The notes beneath the pieces were generated by a model, which saw nothing but the letters and a program-made list of their open reading frames with translations, did no database searches and had not been told where the DNA came from. The translations under genes and the position numbers were made by a program. A DNA stretch of 64,000 nucleotides from Vibrio stylophorae (GTDB lineage Bacteria; Pseudomonadota; Gammaproteobacteria; Enterobacterales; Vibrionaceae). Location of the stretch: NCBI RefSeq assembly GCF_921293875.1, contig NZ_CAKLDI010000001.1, positions 1,799,915 through 1,863,914 of the forward strand. Direction: 5' to 3'. Below, in pieces: positions 1-8,373 of this stretch (positions within the stretch are counted from its first letter, which is position 1; each line of letters begins with the position of its first letter).

Positions 1-1640
1 GCCGCTGCTTCACTAACGTTGTGATTGCTCACTAATGCACTTTCAATCTCGGCAGTACCCAAGCGATAACCACTGACTTTTAGTACCTCATCCATACGGC
101 CAATGACCCAGATATAACCATCATCATCGATTTTTGCGCTATCGCCCGCGAGGTATCGCCAGTGACCATCGGCTTGCTGCGACCAATACAGCTCTTGATA
201 ACGTGCATCATCATTAAAGATGGTGCGCGCCATACCGGGCCATGGGTTTTCAATCACCAATTTGCCCTCTTCATTAGCAGCAACTGCATTGCCTTGGTCA
301 TCCACCACTTTCATCACATTGCCAAAGAAGGGTTTAGTCGCCGAGCCTGGTTTGAGTGGCGTAATGGGCAATGGACAAGCCATAAAACCGCCGGTTTCAG
401 TTTGCCACCAAGTATCGATAATCGGGCATTTATCTTGGCCAATCACGTGGTGATACCACTTCCATGCCTCTGGATTAATAGGCTCACCCACACTGCCCAG
501 CAAACGCAGACTGGATAAATCATGCTTTTGTGGCCAGCGGTCGCCAAAGCGCATTAAGCCGCGAATCGCCGTGGGAGAGGTATAGAGAATATTGATGCCG
601 TAGTTCTCAATAATCTGCCACCAACGATTAGGATAGGGATAATTGGGCGCGCCTTCATAGAGCATCAGGGTGGCACCATTAATCAGCGGGCCATAAACGA
701 TATAGCTGTGACCGGTGATCCAACCAGGATCGGCAGCGCACCACCAGCGGTCTTCTGGCTTAATATCAAAGGCCATACGATGGGTGGTTGAGGTATACAC
801 GGCATAACCACCATGGGTATGCAGCATCCCTTTCGGGCGCCCCGTGGTACCTGAGGTATAAAGAATAAATAACGGGTCTTCGGCGCTGGTGGGCTCGGTT
901 TCACATTTTGGACTCGCAATGGGCAGCGCTTTGAGGTCATGCAGCCAAAAATCACGCGCTGGCTCCATATCGACATCTAGCTCATTGTTTTTAACACAGA
1001 TGCACACCTCAATCGAAGGTGAGCGTTTCATCGCCTCATCCGCCACTGATTTAAGATCCACCGCTTTACCGCGGCGCCATCCTCCATCTGCGGTGATGAG
1101 CACCCGTGATTGCGCATCATCAATACGTGATGCCAAGGCTTCTTGACTAAAACCGCCATAAACCACAGAGTGAACCGCACCAATTTTGGCACAGGCGAGC
1201 ATGGCAAAAACCAGCTCTGGGATTTGCGGCATATAGATGGTCACAATATCGCCTTTATTAACCCCCATGCTTTTCAGCACATTGGCAAATTGGCACACCT
1301 CACGATTTAAACCGTTGTAGGAGTAATTGCGAACTTGACCGTTCTCACCCTCCCAAATAATGGCCATTTTGTTGCGATTAGCATTAAGCAAATGCCGATC
1401 GATGGCGTTGTGCACGATATTGATCTCACCGCCAACAAACCATTGATAAAATGGTGCGTTACTTTCATCGAGCACGCGATCCCATGGTTTAAACCAAGAC
1501 AGCTGCGCGGCTTGCTCCGCCCAAAATCCCTCTCGGTCTTGCACAGAATAATCATATAGCGCCTGATAATCGCTGACATTGGCTTGGGCGATTACATCTT
1601 CACTGGGATAGTAAAGTTCGCTCTTATGGGTATCGGTCAT
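1..1640 (-). CDS. acs: Acetyl-CoA synthetase (AMP-forming), 3' end beyond window
   Basis: Partial gene: 546 codons from the ATG at 1640 stay open to the window edge, so about 100 C-terminal residues are missing compared with the usual ~650. It activates acetate to acetyl-AMP and then acetyl-CoA in the cytoplasm. I read the N-terminal Acs domain ending near NREVCQFANVL, the adenylate P-loop YTSGTTGRPKG, the LLGSVGEPINPEAW stretch and the WWQTETGG motif, whose tryptophan is associated with acetate preference in Acs. The A8-type region RMDEVLKVSGYRLG is present; the catalytic lysine region lies off the window. A propionyl-CoA synthetase paralogue is possible but less likely. The acyl-CoA ligase fold is certain, and the acetate assignment is probable. 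Confidence 0.87.
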   Translation of the reverse strand, partial: MTDTHKSELYYPSEDVIAQANVSDYQALYDYSVQDREGFWAEQAAQLSWFKPWDRVLDESNAPFYQWFVGGEINIVHNAIDRHLLNANRNKMAIIWEGENGQVRNYSYNGLNREVCQFANVLKSMGVNKGDIVTIYMPQIPELVFAMLACAKIGAVHSVVYGGFSQEALASRIDDAQSRVLITADGGWRRGKAVDLKSVADEAMKRSPSIEVCICVKNNELDVDMEPARDFWLHDLKALPIASPKCETEPTSAEDPLFILYTSGTTGRPKGMLHTHGGYAVYTSTTHRMAFDIKPEDRWWCAADPGWITGHSYIVYGPLINGATLMLYEGAPNYPYPNRWWQIIENYGINILYTSPTAIRGLMRFGDRWPQKHDLSSLRLLGSVGEPINPEAWKWYHHVIGQDKCPIIDTWWQTETGGFMACPLPITPLKPGSATKPFFGNVMKVVDDQGNAVAANEEGKLVIENPWPGMARTIFNDDARYQELYWSQQADGHWRYLAGDSAKIDDDGYIWVIGRMDEVLKVSGYRLGTAEIESALVSNHNVSEAA

Positions 1641-1862
1641 CACTTGCCTCCTTTGCATGGTCTCGCTTAGGTGCACTTTTATGCATTGCACATCAGGTGC
1701 AGCTAAACGTTGTCAGGGTAAGTGAAGCAGTAATGTCCATTTCTCGCCGAGCAAATGGCGAACCTTCGATCAATCGCTCGCTTACGCGTAATTTCAGCGA
1801 TAGCTTGTTGCAAAAGACCTTTTAAAAATCATGGATAAAAGCGGGCATCAAAATTTGAACAT

Positions 1863-1886
1863 AAAAAAAGCACGCATCGCGTGCTT
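1863..1886 (-). terminator. Rho-independent terminator of the 1905-2576 gene
   Basis: Perfect 8-bp stem AAGCACGC / GCGTGCTT with an ATC loop. On the minus strand it is followed by a U-run (A-run at 1863-1869 on the plus strand). It lies about 20 nt after the stop codon of the minus-strand gene. Confidence 0.8.
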
Positions 1887-1904
1887 AAAAAAGAGATGTT
1901 GCGA

Positions 1905-2576
1905 TTAAGCAAGCTGATATTGCAGACATTTCGCCTCAAGGTCTGCTTGAAATGTTGAAAAGTTGGGATCAGACATTTGCTCTAATAGCATCAAAAATAG
2001 TTTGAGTTCAGTATGCACATAGGAGAAATGAGCCACTTTCGAAGCCTTCATTTTCTCTTTTGAAAGTGCTTGCTGGCTGATATGAGTCAGCGCCATATCC
2101 CACTTATACCAAAACATGTCATAACGTTTTTTTGCCGACCCCATATATCGATAAGCAAGCTGCCACTGATGATCGGCTAGCAAATCTAACCATAAAAATT
2201 CGCTACATTGGAGCGCTAACTGAGGCTGATGTTGATCAAGGTTTATAAAAATAGCCAATGGCGTTTCACCTTGCTGACTCAAACGGTGCATAGCGCGATA
2301 TTCATTAAATAACTCAGGCTCTTGGCTTTGCTCAAATGCAGATAGAATGTCTGCTTGGCGCGCCATAAATCGCTCTCGTGCAGGCGCATACCGCTGACCT
2401 AAATCAAACCACTCCATTAAACAATAAGATAAACGCACCCCGCGCCATGCCTGATTTTCCGCTAAAGCATGGTCAAAAAAATATTCAAAATGCGCAAGTG
2501 CTTGCCCATCATCGCCATCCTTCACAGCTTGCCGTGCTTGCTGCAAATATGTTTTCGCATCCATCAACATGTCCAT
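1905..2576 (-). CDS. Conserved hypothetical protein, helical repeat type
   Basis: 223 aa and soluble: no signal peptide or membrane segment. I do not recognise the family. The N-terminus (AKTYLQQARQAVKDGDDGQALAHF, written here only as a description of helix pairs) looks like a TPR-type helix-turn-helix, and the rest is rich in Trp, Tyr, Leu and Gln, consistent with an all-helical protein. Three in-frame ATGs lie close together (2576, 2570, 2564), so the exact start is open. It stands alone, with its own terminator downstream and a possible Fur-like box about 50 nt upstream. The ORF is probably real given its length and its match to local codon use; the function is unknown. Confidence 0.7.
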   Translation of the reverse strand: MDMLMDAKTYLQQARQAVKDGDDGQALAHFEYFFDHALAENQAWRGVRLSYCLMEWFDLGQRYAPARERFMARQADILSAFEQSQEPELFNEYRAMHRLSQQGETPLAIFINLDQHQPQLALQCSEFLWLDLLADHQWQLAYRYMGSAKKRYDMFWYKWDMALTHISQQALSKEKMKASKVAHFSYVHTELKLFLMLLEQMSDPNFSTFQADLEAKCLQYQLA

Positions 2577-2997
2577 TTGTGCTCGTCTGCAATCTCATCA
2601 ATCCATTTTCACCCAGCATTCTACTATTAAAAATAAATATCATTATCAATCAAATTTATGCACTGAGATCCATTCCGCACTTCGTTGTCACCTCTACATC
2701 CTATTTGCTGAAAATAATCAAGAAGAGCGCCAATCTGTCAATTTTTGAGCGAGATTGTCTACCTCTAAATCACGGCAATGATGGCTGTATTGAGAAAAAT
2801 CAACAGCTTTCGATGCTGCGAAGGAACTAACATTTGCAAGCAGCAAAGTCTCAATTTACCGAGACGAAATACCATTTCCCAGCAAGTACAAATCTGTGCA
2901 CTAGGATCAAAAGGCCAAGAATCTGGACTAAGCGCTTAGGCGCTCACCCCACCAATCTCATGACATAGTTCAATTGGCCAGTGGAGGGCTGTTATTG
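2577..2997. other. Intergenic region, divergent promoters
   Basis: About 420 bp between two divergent genes. It must hold both promoters. The only pattern I can point to is a Fur-box-like 19-mer at 2629-2647. No RNA gene or convincing small ORF is seen. Confidence 0.5.
2629..2647. promoter_or_regulatory. Possible Fur box
   Basis: This 19-mer matches the classical Fur consensus GATAATGATAATCATTATC at 14 of 19 positions by eye; the right half ATCATTATC is perfect. It sits 52 nt upstream of the ATG at 2576. AT-rich DNA gives chance matches, so this is weak. Confidence 0.25.
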
Positions 2998-5900
2998 ATG
3001 GATGCAGGTATTCGCACTCGCAAATTCTCACTTCGCTTTACAGTGGGAACCTTATTTCTCATCACCACCATACTGACGGCCACCATCGCCATTAGTCTGC
3101 AGTACTATTTTACGCAGCAGATGGCGCAGGAGCATGTGCTCGCAAAATTAACAAGAAGCAGCCGCCAAGTGAGCGATCATATTCAGCAAATTGAAACCAG
3201 TGCATCCAGTAGCGCCAAAATTTTGCGCAGTATTTCTGTCGCATCACCAGAAGGATTTAGCGAGCAACATACGCGCGATATTTTTATTCAGGTGCTGATT
3301 GATAACCCGCTGTTTTATAGCCTTTATTACGGCAATAAAAATGAAGACTTTTATCAAATCATCAATCTGGATTCATCGCCACAGGTACGCGATCGTATTC
3401 AGGCGCATCACAGCGATCGCTGGGTGATTATCGACATTCAAGGGACGGGAGAACAAAGGCAGCGCAAAACACAGTTTCTCAATAGCAACTTACAACTGCG
3501 CAAAGAGACCTATGAGCCGAGCAATTTTTATCCGACCCAGCGCCCTTGGTTTCATGCAGCCCCCCCTAATGACGTGTACAAAACCGCGCCCTATTTATTT
3601 AAACACCTACAAATTACCGGCCAAACCTATTCAACACGCAGCCAACGCTCCGTTATTGGTGTAGATATTGTTTTGTCATCGATCAGTGAAAAACTCAACG
3701 CCGACTATTTGGGATTTGAGCAAACACCGTCTGTGGAAGCTTTTGTTTTTAGCCAAAATGGACAAATCATTGCATCAAATCAAAAACAAACCTTTGCCAA
3801 TAAAATTCAGGCACGCCCGCACCTCATATTGACCGATGAGCAAAAGACGACAATTGCCCGTACCCCCATCCTGCGTTTATCGAATCAAAATGATTGGGCG
3901 CCCTATGATTTTTCACGGGCAGGCGAGCCGCAAGGTTACGCCATTGATCGATTAAAGATGATTGCAGATATCACAGGACTAGAGTTTGAATTCGTCAATG
4001 GATTTAATCCAAAGGTGCTCGCTCATCAATTTTCTCAACAAAAAATCGATTTTTTACATGGCATCACGCCTGCCGATGCCAATCAGCTACTTTCCGTGGA
4101 ACTCTTTAAAAGTCCCCTTGCCATCGCTCAGCTAAAGCCCAATCAAAATCCTAACGATCTTTTACAGCTCTCCGATTTAAAAAATAAAACCATTGCCATT
4201 GTTGAAGGAAGAGGCATCGCGCAGTGGATAGAACAGACCCTCAATCACCAAGATATGGCGATTCAATGGCTCAAGGTCGATAACTTGGCGCAGGCTCAAA
4301 TCAACGTTCGTCAGGGAAAAGCCGATCTGCTGATAGATAGTCAGCTTGCGTTAATGAAGATGCCACAACCGCCGGGGCAAGCACCGCTACTTCAACAGCC
4401 TTTGATCAATTTACCTCCCATGCCCATTTATCTTTGGCTTTCCGCGCAACACGCTGCGCTTCAACCCATTGTGGATGCCGCCAACCAAGCCATCTCCACA
4501 GAGCAGCAACAACTGCTATCAAGTCGATGGCTCAATCAAAACACAGCAAGACAAGGACAAGTGCCCTATCCAAAGCTGATGCAAATAGCTCAAGATCCCC
4601 AGCAACATCACCAGATGATCTTGAGCCAAAATGGACGTCACTTTTTTTATATCAGTCCAGTCTCACATAAAGAGGATGAGTTCTTTGCCGTAGCGATCCC
4701 CAGCACCATGATCACCCAGCTGGTTTGGCAAAAGCTCTATACCGCAATCGCCATTACACTTGCTGTCATGCTGATGCTACTCCCCTTGGCTTGGGCCTTT
4801 GGCGCTCCCATTGTTCGCCCCATTAGCAAGCTTCGCCAGGAAACCGATAAAGTCAAAAATCGCCAATTTGACCAAGTCACATTAATCAATAGCCGAATTC
4901 GTGAGGTTCATGAGCTGTCCTTGTCCATGGTCGAGATGGCGCAAAAGCTCAAACTACAAGCGCAAGAGCGCGAAAATTTTGTCGAGGCCTTTATCAAAAT
5001 TATCGCGCAAGCCATTGATGATAAATCCCCCTATACCGGTGGACATTGTCGCCGCGTGCCTGAGCTTGGGATGATACTCGCAGATATTGTCGAGCAGTGC
5101 GATGAAGGCAAATTTGCATCGTTTCATTTTGCCAATGAACAAGAGCGCCGCGAATTTCGCATTGCCGCTTGGCTACATGATTGCGGCAAAATCACCACGC
5201 CAGAACACATCGTGGATAAAGGCACCAAGCTTGAGGTGAATTACAATCGCATTCACGAAATTCGCACACGCTTTGAAGTGCTCTGGCGCGATGCTGAAAT
5301 CGATTATTTGATCTCACAGCTCGATGGCAGCATGAGTCAAGCGCAAGCTGCTGAAAAACGTCTCAAACGTCAAAATCAGCTTCAGCAGGAATTTGCGACC
5401 ATTGCGCGCGCCAATATTGGTAGTGAGTATATGAGTGCCGATAAAATTACCCAAATTCAAACCATCGGCCAGCAAACTTGGGTGCGACATTTTGATAATC
5501 GACTCGGGCTCTCACCTTTTGAAGAACAACAACACAAGGACGCGTCAACGACATTCCCTGTTGTCGAAACCTTACTGGCCGATAAGCCCGAGCACATTAT
5601 TGCGCGCACCGGCACCAGCAAATTTGACCCTAAATTTGGCATCAAGATGCAAGTCCCAGAGCATTTATATAACCATGGCGAGCTCTATAACCTCACCATT
5701 CAACGCGGCACCTTAACCGCCGAAGACAGATTCAAGATCAATGAGCATATGATTAGTGGCATTAAAATGCTTGAAGCTATGCCCTTTCCACCAGAGCTAG
5801 CACGCGTGCCTCGCTACGCCTCGACCCACCATGAAACCATGGATGGCAAAGGTTATCCGCGCCAACTTAACCAGCGCGATCTCTCCATCGCAGAGCGAAT

Positions 5901-6165
5901 TTTAATGATCGCTGATATTTTTGAAGCCCTTACGGCAGCGGATAGACCCTACAAAAAAGCCAAACCTTATAGTGTTGCCATCGATATCATGTATCAAATG
6001 GCCAAAAACAAAAAAATTGATGAGTCGCTCTTTTTACTCTTTTTACAACAAGGCGGTTTTGAGCAATATGCGCGTATCTTTTTGCCTGATGAGCAATTAG
6101 ATATTGAGCATGTTGATATCAAACGCTATCAAATGCCGCAACCAGCCAAGCACCCCTCCACATAA
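2998..6165 (+). CDS. HD-GYP c-di-GMP phosphodiesterase with periplasmic SBP-type sensor
   Basis: 1055 aa inner-membrane signalling protein. Order: TM1 (about 13-35); a periplasmic Cache-like region; a bacterial extracellular solute-binding (SBP_bac_3-like) module about 289-515, beginning ILRLSNQNDWAPYDF; TM2 about 580-605; HAMP; and a cytoplasmic HD-GYP domain from about 664. The HD doublet is H727-D728 in HDCGK, and the GYP signature is H944-H945-E946 through DGKGYP (949-954), so the metal ligands look intact. HD-GYP domains hydrolyse c-di-GMP to GMP or pGpG; amino-acid-like ligand sensing by the SBP module is inferred. The HD and GYP motifs are unusually far apart (about 217 residues), so the domain carries an insert. 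An ORF extends upstream to a TTG at 2974, but GGAGGG at 2983-2988 points to the ATG at 2998. Confidence 0.9.
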   Translation: MDAGIRTRKFSLRFTVGTLFLITTILTATIAISLQYYFTQQMAQEHVLAKLTRSSRQVSDHIQQIETSASSSAKILRSISVASPEGFSEQHTRDIFIQVLIDNPLFYSLYYGNKNEDFYQIINLDSSPQVRDRIQAHHSDRWVIIDIQGTGEQRQRKTQFLNSNLQLRKETYEPSNFYPTQRPWFHAAPPNDVYKTAPYLFKHLQITGQTYSTRSQRSVIGVDIVLSSISEKLNADYLGFEQTPSVEAFVFSQNGQIIASNQKQTFANKIQARPHLILTDEQKTTIARTPILRLSNQNDWAPYDFSRAGEPQGYAIDRLKMIADITGLEFEFVNGFNPKVLAHQFSQQKIDFLHGITPADANQLLSVELFKSPLAIAQLKPNQNPNDLLQLSDLKNKTIAIVEGRGIAQWIEQTLNHQDMAIQWLKVDNLAQAQINVRQGKADLLIDSQLALMKMPQPPGQAPLLQQPLINLPPMPIYLWLSAQHAALQPIVDAANQAISTEQQQLLSSRWLNQNTARQGQVPYPKLMQIAQDPQQHHQMILSQNGRHFFYISPVSHKEDEFFAVAIPSTMITQLVWQKLYTAIAITLAVMLMLLPLAWAFGAPIVRPISKLRQETDKVKNRQFDQVTLINSRIREVHELSLSMVEMAQKLKLQAQERENFVEAFIKIIAQAIDDKSPYTGGHCRRVPELGMILADIVEQCDEGKFASFHFANEQERREFRIAAWLHDCGKITTPEHIVDKGTKLEVNYNRIHEIRTRFEVLWRDAEIDYLISQLDGSMSQAQAAEKRLKRQNQLQQEFATIARANIGSEYMSADKITQIQTIGQQTWVRHFDNRLGLSPFEEQQHKDASTTFPVVETLLADKPEHIIARTGTSKFDPKFGIKMQVPEHLYNHGELYNLTIQRGTLTAEDRFKINEHMISGIKMLEAMPFPPELARVPRYASTHHETMDGKGYPRQLNQRDLSIAERILMIADIFEALTAADRPYKKAKPYSVAIDIMYQMAKNKKIDESLFLLFLQQGGFEQYARIFLPDEQLDIEHVDIKRYQMPQPAKHPST

Positions 6166-6229
6166 CTCATTGCGTTTCGTAATGCTCTGTTGCTACCGAC
6201 GAACGGTCAACTGATGCATGACCAAATAT

Positions 6230-6260
6230 AAAAAAGCTTCGACACTCTCGAAGCTTTTTT
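6230..6260 (+). terminator. Terminator after HD-GYP gene (bidirectional)
   Basis: Stem AAAAAAGCTTCGA / TCGAAGCTTTTTT with a CACTC loop. The A-run and T-run flank both sides, so it can also end the minus-strand lipoprotein gene that stops at 6317. Confidence 0.88.
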
Positions 6261-6316
6261 ATGCTTTGGTATGGTTCATTCATGTACGCAATAACAGCCA
6301 CCTCTCGCGAAAGCGC

Positions 6317-6511
6317 CTAACAGCGGCCTTTTTTAGCCTGACCAGGCGGGCAAAAATGACCATCATGGTCATGATCATCCTTCGTACTCACCTTGACTTC
6401 CACGTCATCCACTTCGCCTTCCACCCGGGTCAACTGACAACCCGAAAGTAAAAATATCGCGCAAAATATCATGCAGCACCGCTTGCATCTCGTAACACGC
6501 AGTCTACTCAT
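6317..6511 (-). CDS. Small putative lipoprotein
   Basis: 64 aa. A short positively charged N-terminus is followed by a hydrophobic stretch and the lipobox LLSGC, so the mature protein would be lipidated at the Cys at position 25. The mature part is only about 40 residues: acidic, with a DDHDHDGH histidine/aspartate cluster and a C-terminal CPPGQAKKGRC motif. The His/Asp cluster suggests metal binding, but that is inference. The ATG at 6511 is chosen because GAGGTGG lies just upstream and the lipobox then sits at the expected distance; the frame is open further upstream but that extension has no signal-sequence logic. No named family recognised. Confidence 0.62.
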   Translation of the reverse strand: MSRLRVTRCKRCCMIFCAIFLLSGCQLTRVEGEVDDVEVKVSTKDDHDHDGHFCPPGQAKKGRC

Positions 6512-6657
6512 ACGCCACCTCGTCTCACTTGTGCATATTTCAAGTTTAGCGCCGCAAAGCCAAAGACAAATTGCAAAATAGAGATCCACAGTCACATCCA
6601 GCCCTCTCATCACGCCCTTATCTGCCCCGCATCGTAGCAACAAGGTTTCGCGTACAA

Positions 6658-6684
6658 AAAAGCCCAAACCAAGTTTGGGCTTTT
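6658..6684 (-). terminator. Terminator of the OsmC-family gene
   Basis: Perfect 12-bp stem AAAAGCCCAAAC / GTTTGGGCTTTT with a CAA loop and a U-run in both orientations. It lies 89 nt beyond the minus-strand OsmC-family gene. Confidence 0.8.
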
Positions 6685-6772
6685 AGCGATGCGCTCTATC
6701 TCAATACGCGTATACCATCATATGCACCCCAATGGGACAGACGCAAATTGCGACAAGCATTGCAGACAACAA

Positions 6773-7177
6773 TCAACCTTGAATAATTTCCCAGCTATGG
6801 CTCATCTCAACACCGGCGCCAAGCATCAAGCAAACCGAGCAGTATTTTTCTAAAGAGTCAGCGGTCACTTGTGCCACCACGGCTTGATCTAGATTGTCAC
6901 CCGTGACTTCAAAATGAATATTAATTTTAGTGAAAAGACGCGGCGCACTGTCGCGGCGCTCAGTGGTCAATTTAGCCACGCAGCCTCGAACCTGCTGACG
7001 CGCTGATTTTAGACCGTCAATGACATCCACAGAGCTACAGCCGCCTGCAGCAATCAGCACCATCTCCATCGGGCTAGGCGCACTCTTACCGCCACTGCCA
7101 TCCATCACCACGCTATGGCCGGTGCCGGACTGACCTACAAATTGAAACCCTTCCAACCATTTTACTTCTGCTTGCAT
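6773..7177 (-). CDS. yhfA: OsmC family protein, YhfA type
   Basis: 134 aa, the full length expected for E. coli YhfA. The protein begins MQAEVKWLEGFQFVG and carries SPMEMVLIAAGGCSSVDV, where the first conserved Cys of the OsmC/Ohr fold sits, and later EKYCSVCLML with the second. The pattern EKYCSV matches YhfA closely. OsmC/Ohr members are dimeric thiol peroxidases acting on organic hydroperoxides; YhfA itself has no settled substrate, so the catalytic role is inferred from family. In several gammaproteobacteria yhfA lies next to crp, but crp is not in this window. It is monocistronic, with its own terminator at 6658-6684. Confidence 0.88.
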   Translation of the reverse strand: MQAEVKWLEGFQFVGQSGTGHSVVMDGSGGKSAPSPMEMVLIAAGGCSSVDVIDGLKSARQQVRGCVAKLTTERRDSAPRLFTKINIHFEVTGDNLDQAVVAQVTADSLEKYCSVCLMLGAGVEMSHSWEIIQG

Positions 7178-7384
7178 CTTAGCTCTCTACTCGTCATACC
7201 CTATAGGGCTCACTGAATATCTACCGAAACATCGGCGACACAATCACGCCGTCCTCAGTAGATTATGCTAATTCCAGAGCAAAGGTCATGAGCTTTACTC
7301 GCATATTTTGCACTAAAGCATGATTCATCGAGGGCGGGCTGCCTCACCAAAGACTCAGTCAATCTGAACTATGATCAATAAAGG

Positions 7385-7822
7385 ATGAAACATGAATCAA
7401 CCCGAGAAAGGAAGCCAATATTGCGATACTTGCTCATCATCTTTTGCGCCTTGCTCTCACAGCCAAGCGATGCTGGCAGCTTGTATTTGGGTGGATGGTC
7501 ACATCACTTTGTTGATGATATTACCAATGAAACCCATGAGCTGGTCGCCATTGAATATCAAAACGTTATTGTTGGTACTGCTATCAATTCCTATGCTCGG
7601 CGAGCATATTTTGTCGGCGGCGATTTTTCTACGGTCAAATATCACCTTGAATGGGGTGTTATCGCAGGGCTAATGACAGGCTATCGCGATGACGAACACC
7701 CCCTCATTGTAGGCAGCATATCTCCCATGGCCTTAGTCTACGTAACACCTGATTGGCCGGTTAGCCCCACTTTGGCCATCGCACCCAAATTCGCCATGCT
7801 GACCTTTAAGGTTCGCTGGTGA
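7385..7822 (+). CDS. Small secreted protein, probable outer-membrane/beta type
   Basis: 145 aa. Signal peptide: basic start, then LRYLLIIFCALLS, with probable cleavage near SDAGS. The mature protein starts SLYLGGWSHHF and contains NETHELVAIEY, then short alternating hydrophobic strands ending in KVRW, an aromatic C-terminus typical of outer-membrane beta strands. From memory it resembles small uncharacterised exported proteins seen in enteric phages and their hosts, but I give no name. The start is uncertain. ATG 7385 has AAAGG directly against it. TTG 7421 has AAAGGA at a good distance and would leave a clean signal peptide. ATG 7392 has the best ribosome site but opens the wrong frame. Confidence 0.65.
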   Translation: MKHESTRERKPILRYLLIIFCALLSQPSDAGSLYLGGWSHHFVDDITNETHELVAIEYQNVIVGTAINSYARRAYFVGGDFSTVKYHLEWGVIAGLMTGYRDDEHPLIVGSISPMALVYVTPDWPVSPTLAIAPKFAMLTFKVRW

Positions 7823-7824
7823 GC

Positions 7825-8220
7825 TCACGCCATCATAAAATAGCGCACCAGCAGCCAAACTGCGCTCACCAGAATCACGCTGAACGTGCCAACCATCCCG
7901 ATAAAACGAAAACGGAGGGGCTCATTGACTTGGCGAATCCCCCAGGCATGCAATATACGACTAAGTAGCAGCACAAATGCCAAGCAGTGAATGGCCACAG
8001 CGCTCATGGCCAATCCCAGTTGAATTTCGAGACAGAGCAGAAGCAATAGGCTCAAGGGGACATATTCCGTGAAATTAGCTTGCGCGCGAATGGCGCGTTG
8101 CAGCAGTACGTCATCGCCATGACCCACAGCAATTTTCGCGCGACGTCGACAGCGAATCACTTGCGCGCTAAGCAGCAATAAAAACAAAGAAAAAACCGCA
8201 ATATAAAATGGCATCACCAT
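7825..8220 (-). CDS. MAPEG family membrane protein
   Basis: 131 aa with four hydrophobic helices. The MAPEG (membrane-associated, eicosanoid and glutathione metabolism) hallmark is RAIRAQANFTEYVPL in the loop after helix 1; bacterial members such as E. coli YecN have the same size. Human relatives are glutathione transferases and leukotriene synthases; bacterial function is mostly unknown, so only inner-membrane location and possible glutathione-linked detoxification are inferred. Converges with the 7385-7822 gene, with only 2 nt between the stop codons, and is transcribed divergently from norR. Confidence 0.88.
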   Translation of the reverse strand: MVMPFYIAVFSLFLLLLSAQVIRCRRRAKIAVGHGDDVLLQRAIRAQANFTEYVPLSLLLLLCLEIQLGLAMSAVAIHCLAFVLLLSRILHAWGIRQVNEPLRFRFIGMVGTFSVILVSAVWLLVRYFMMA

Positions 8221-8373
8221 GATCCATCACCTTTGGTTGTGCATGAACCATTTCAGTATTGCTTAAAATGCTCAATTTCACTGGCTTTACGTGCTGATTG
8301 AATTGATGTCATCGAGACAACATCAAGCTACACTATATCATTATGCACGCCATTGAATATTCGGAGCGCCTCC

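Noticed and set aside
6512-6667. Longer 116-codon reading of the small lipoprotein gene
   Set aside because: The extension has no signal-sequence logic and crosses a terminator; the ATG at 6511 with GAGGTGG fits better.
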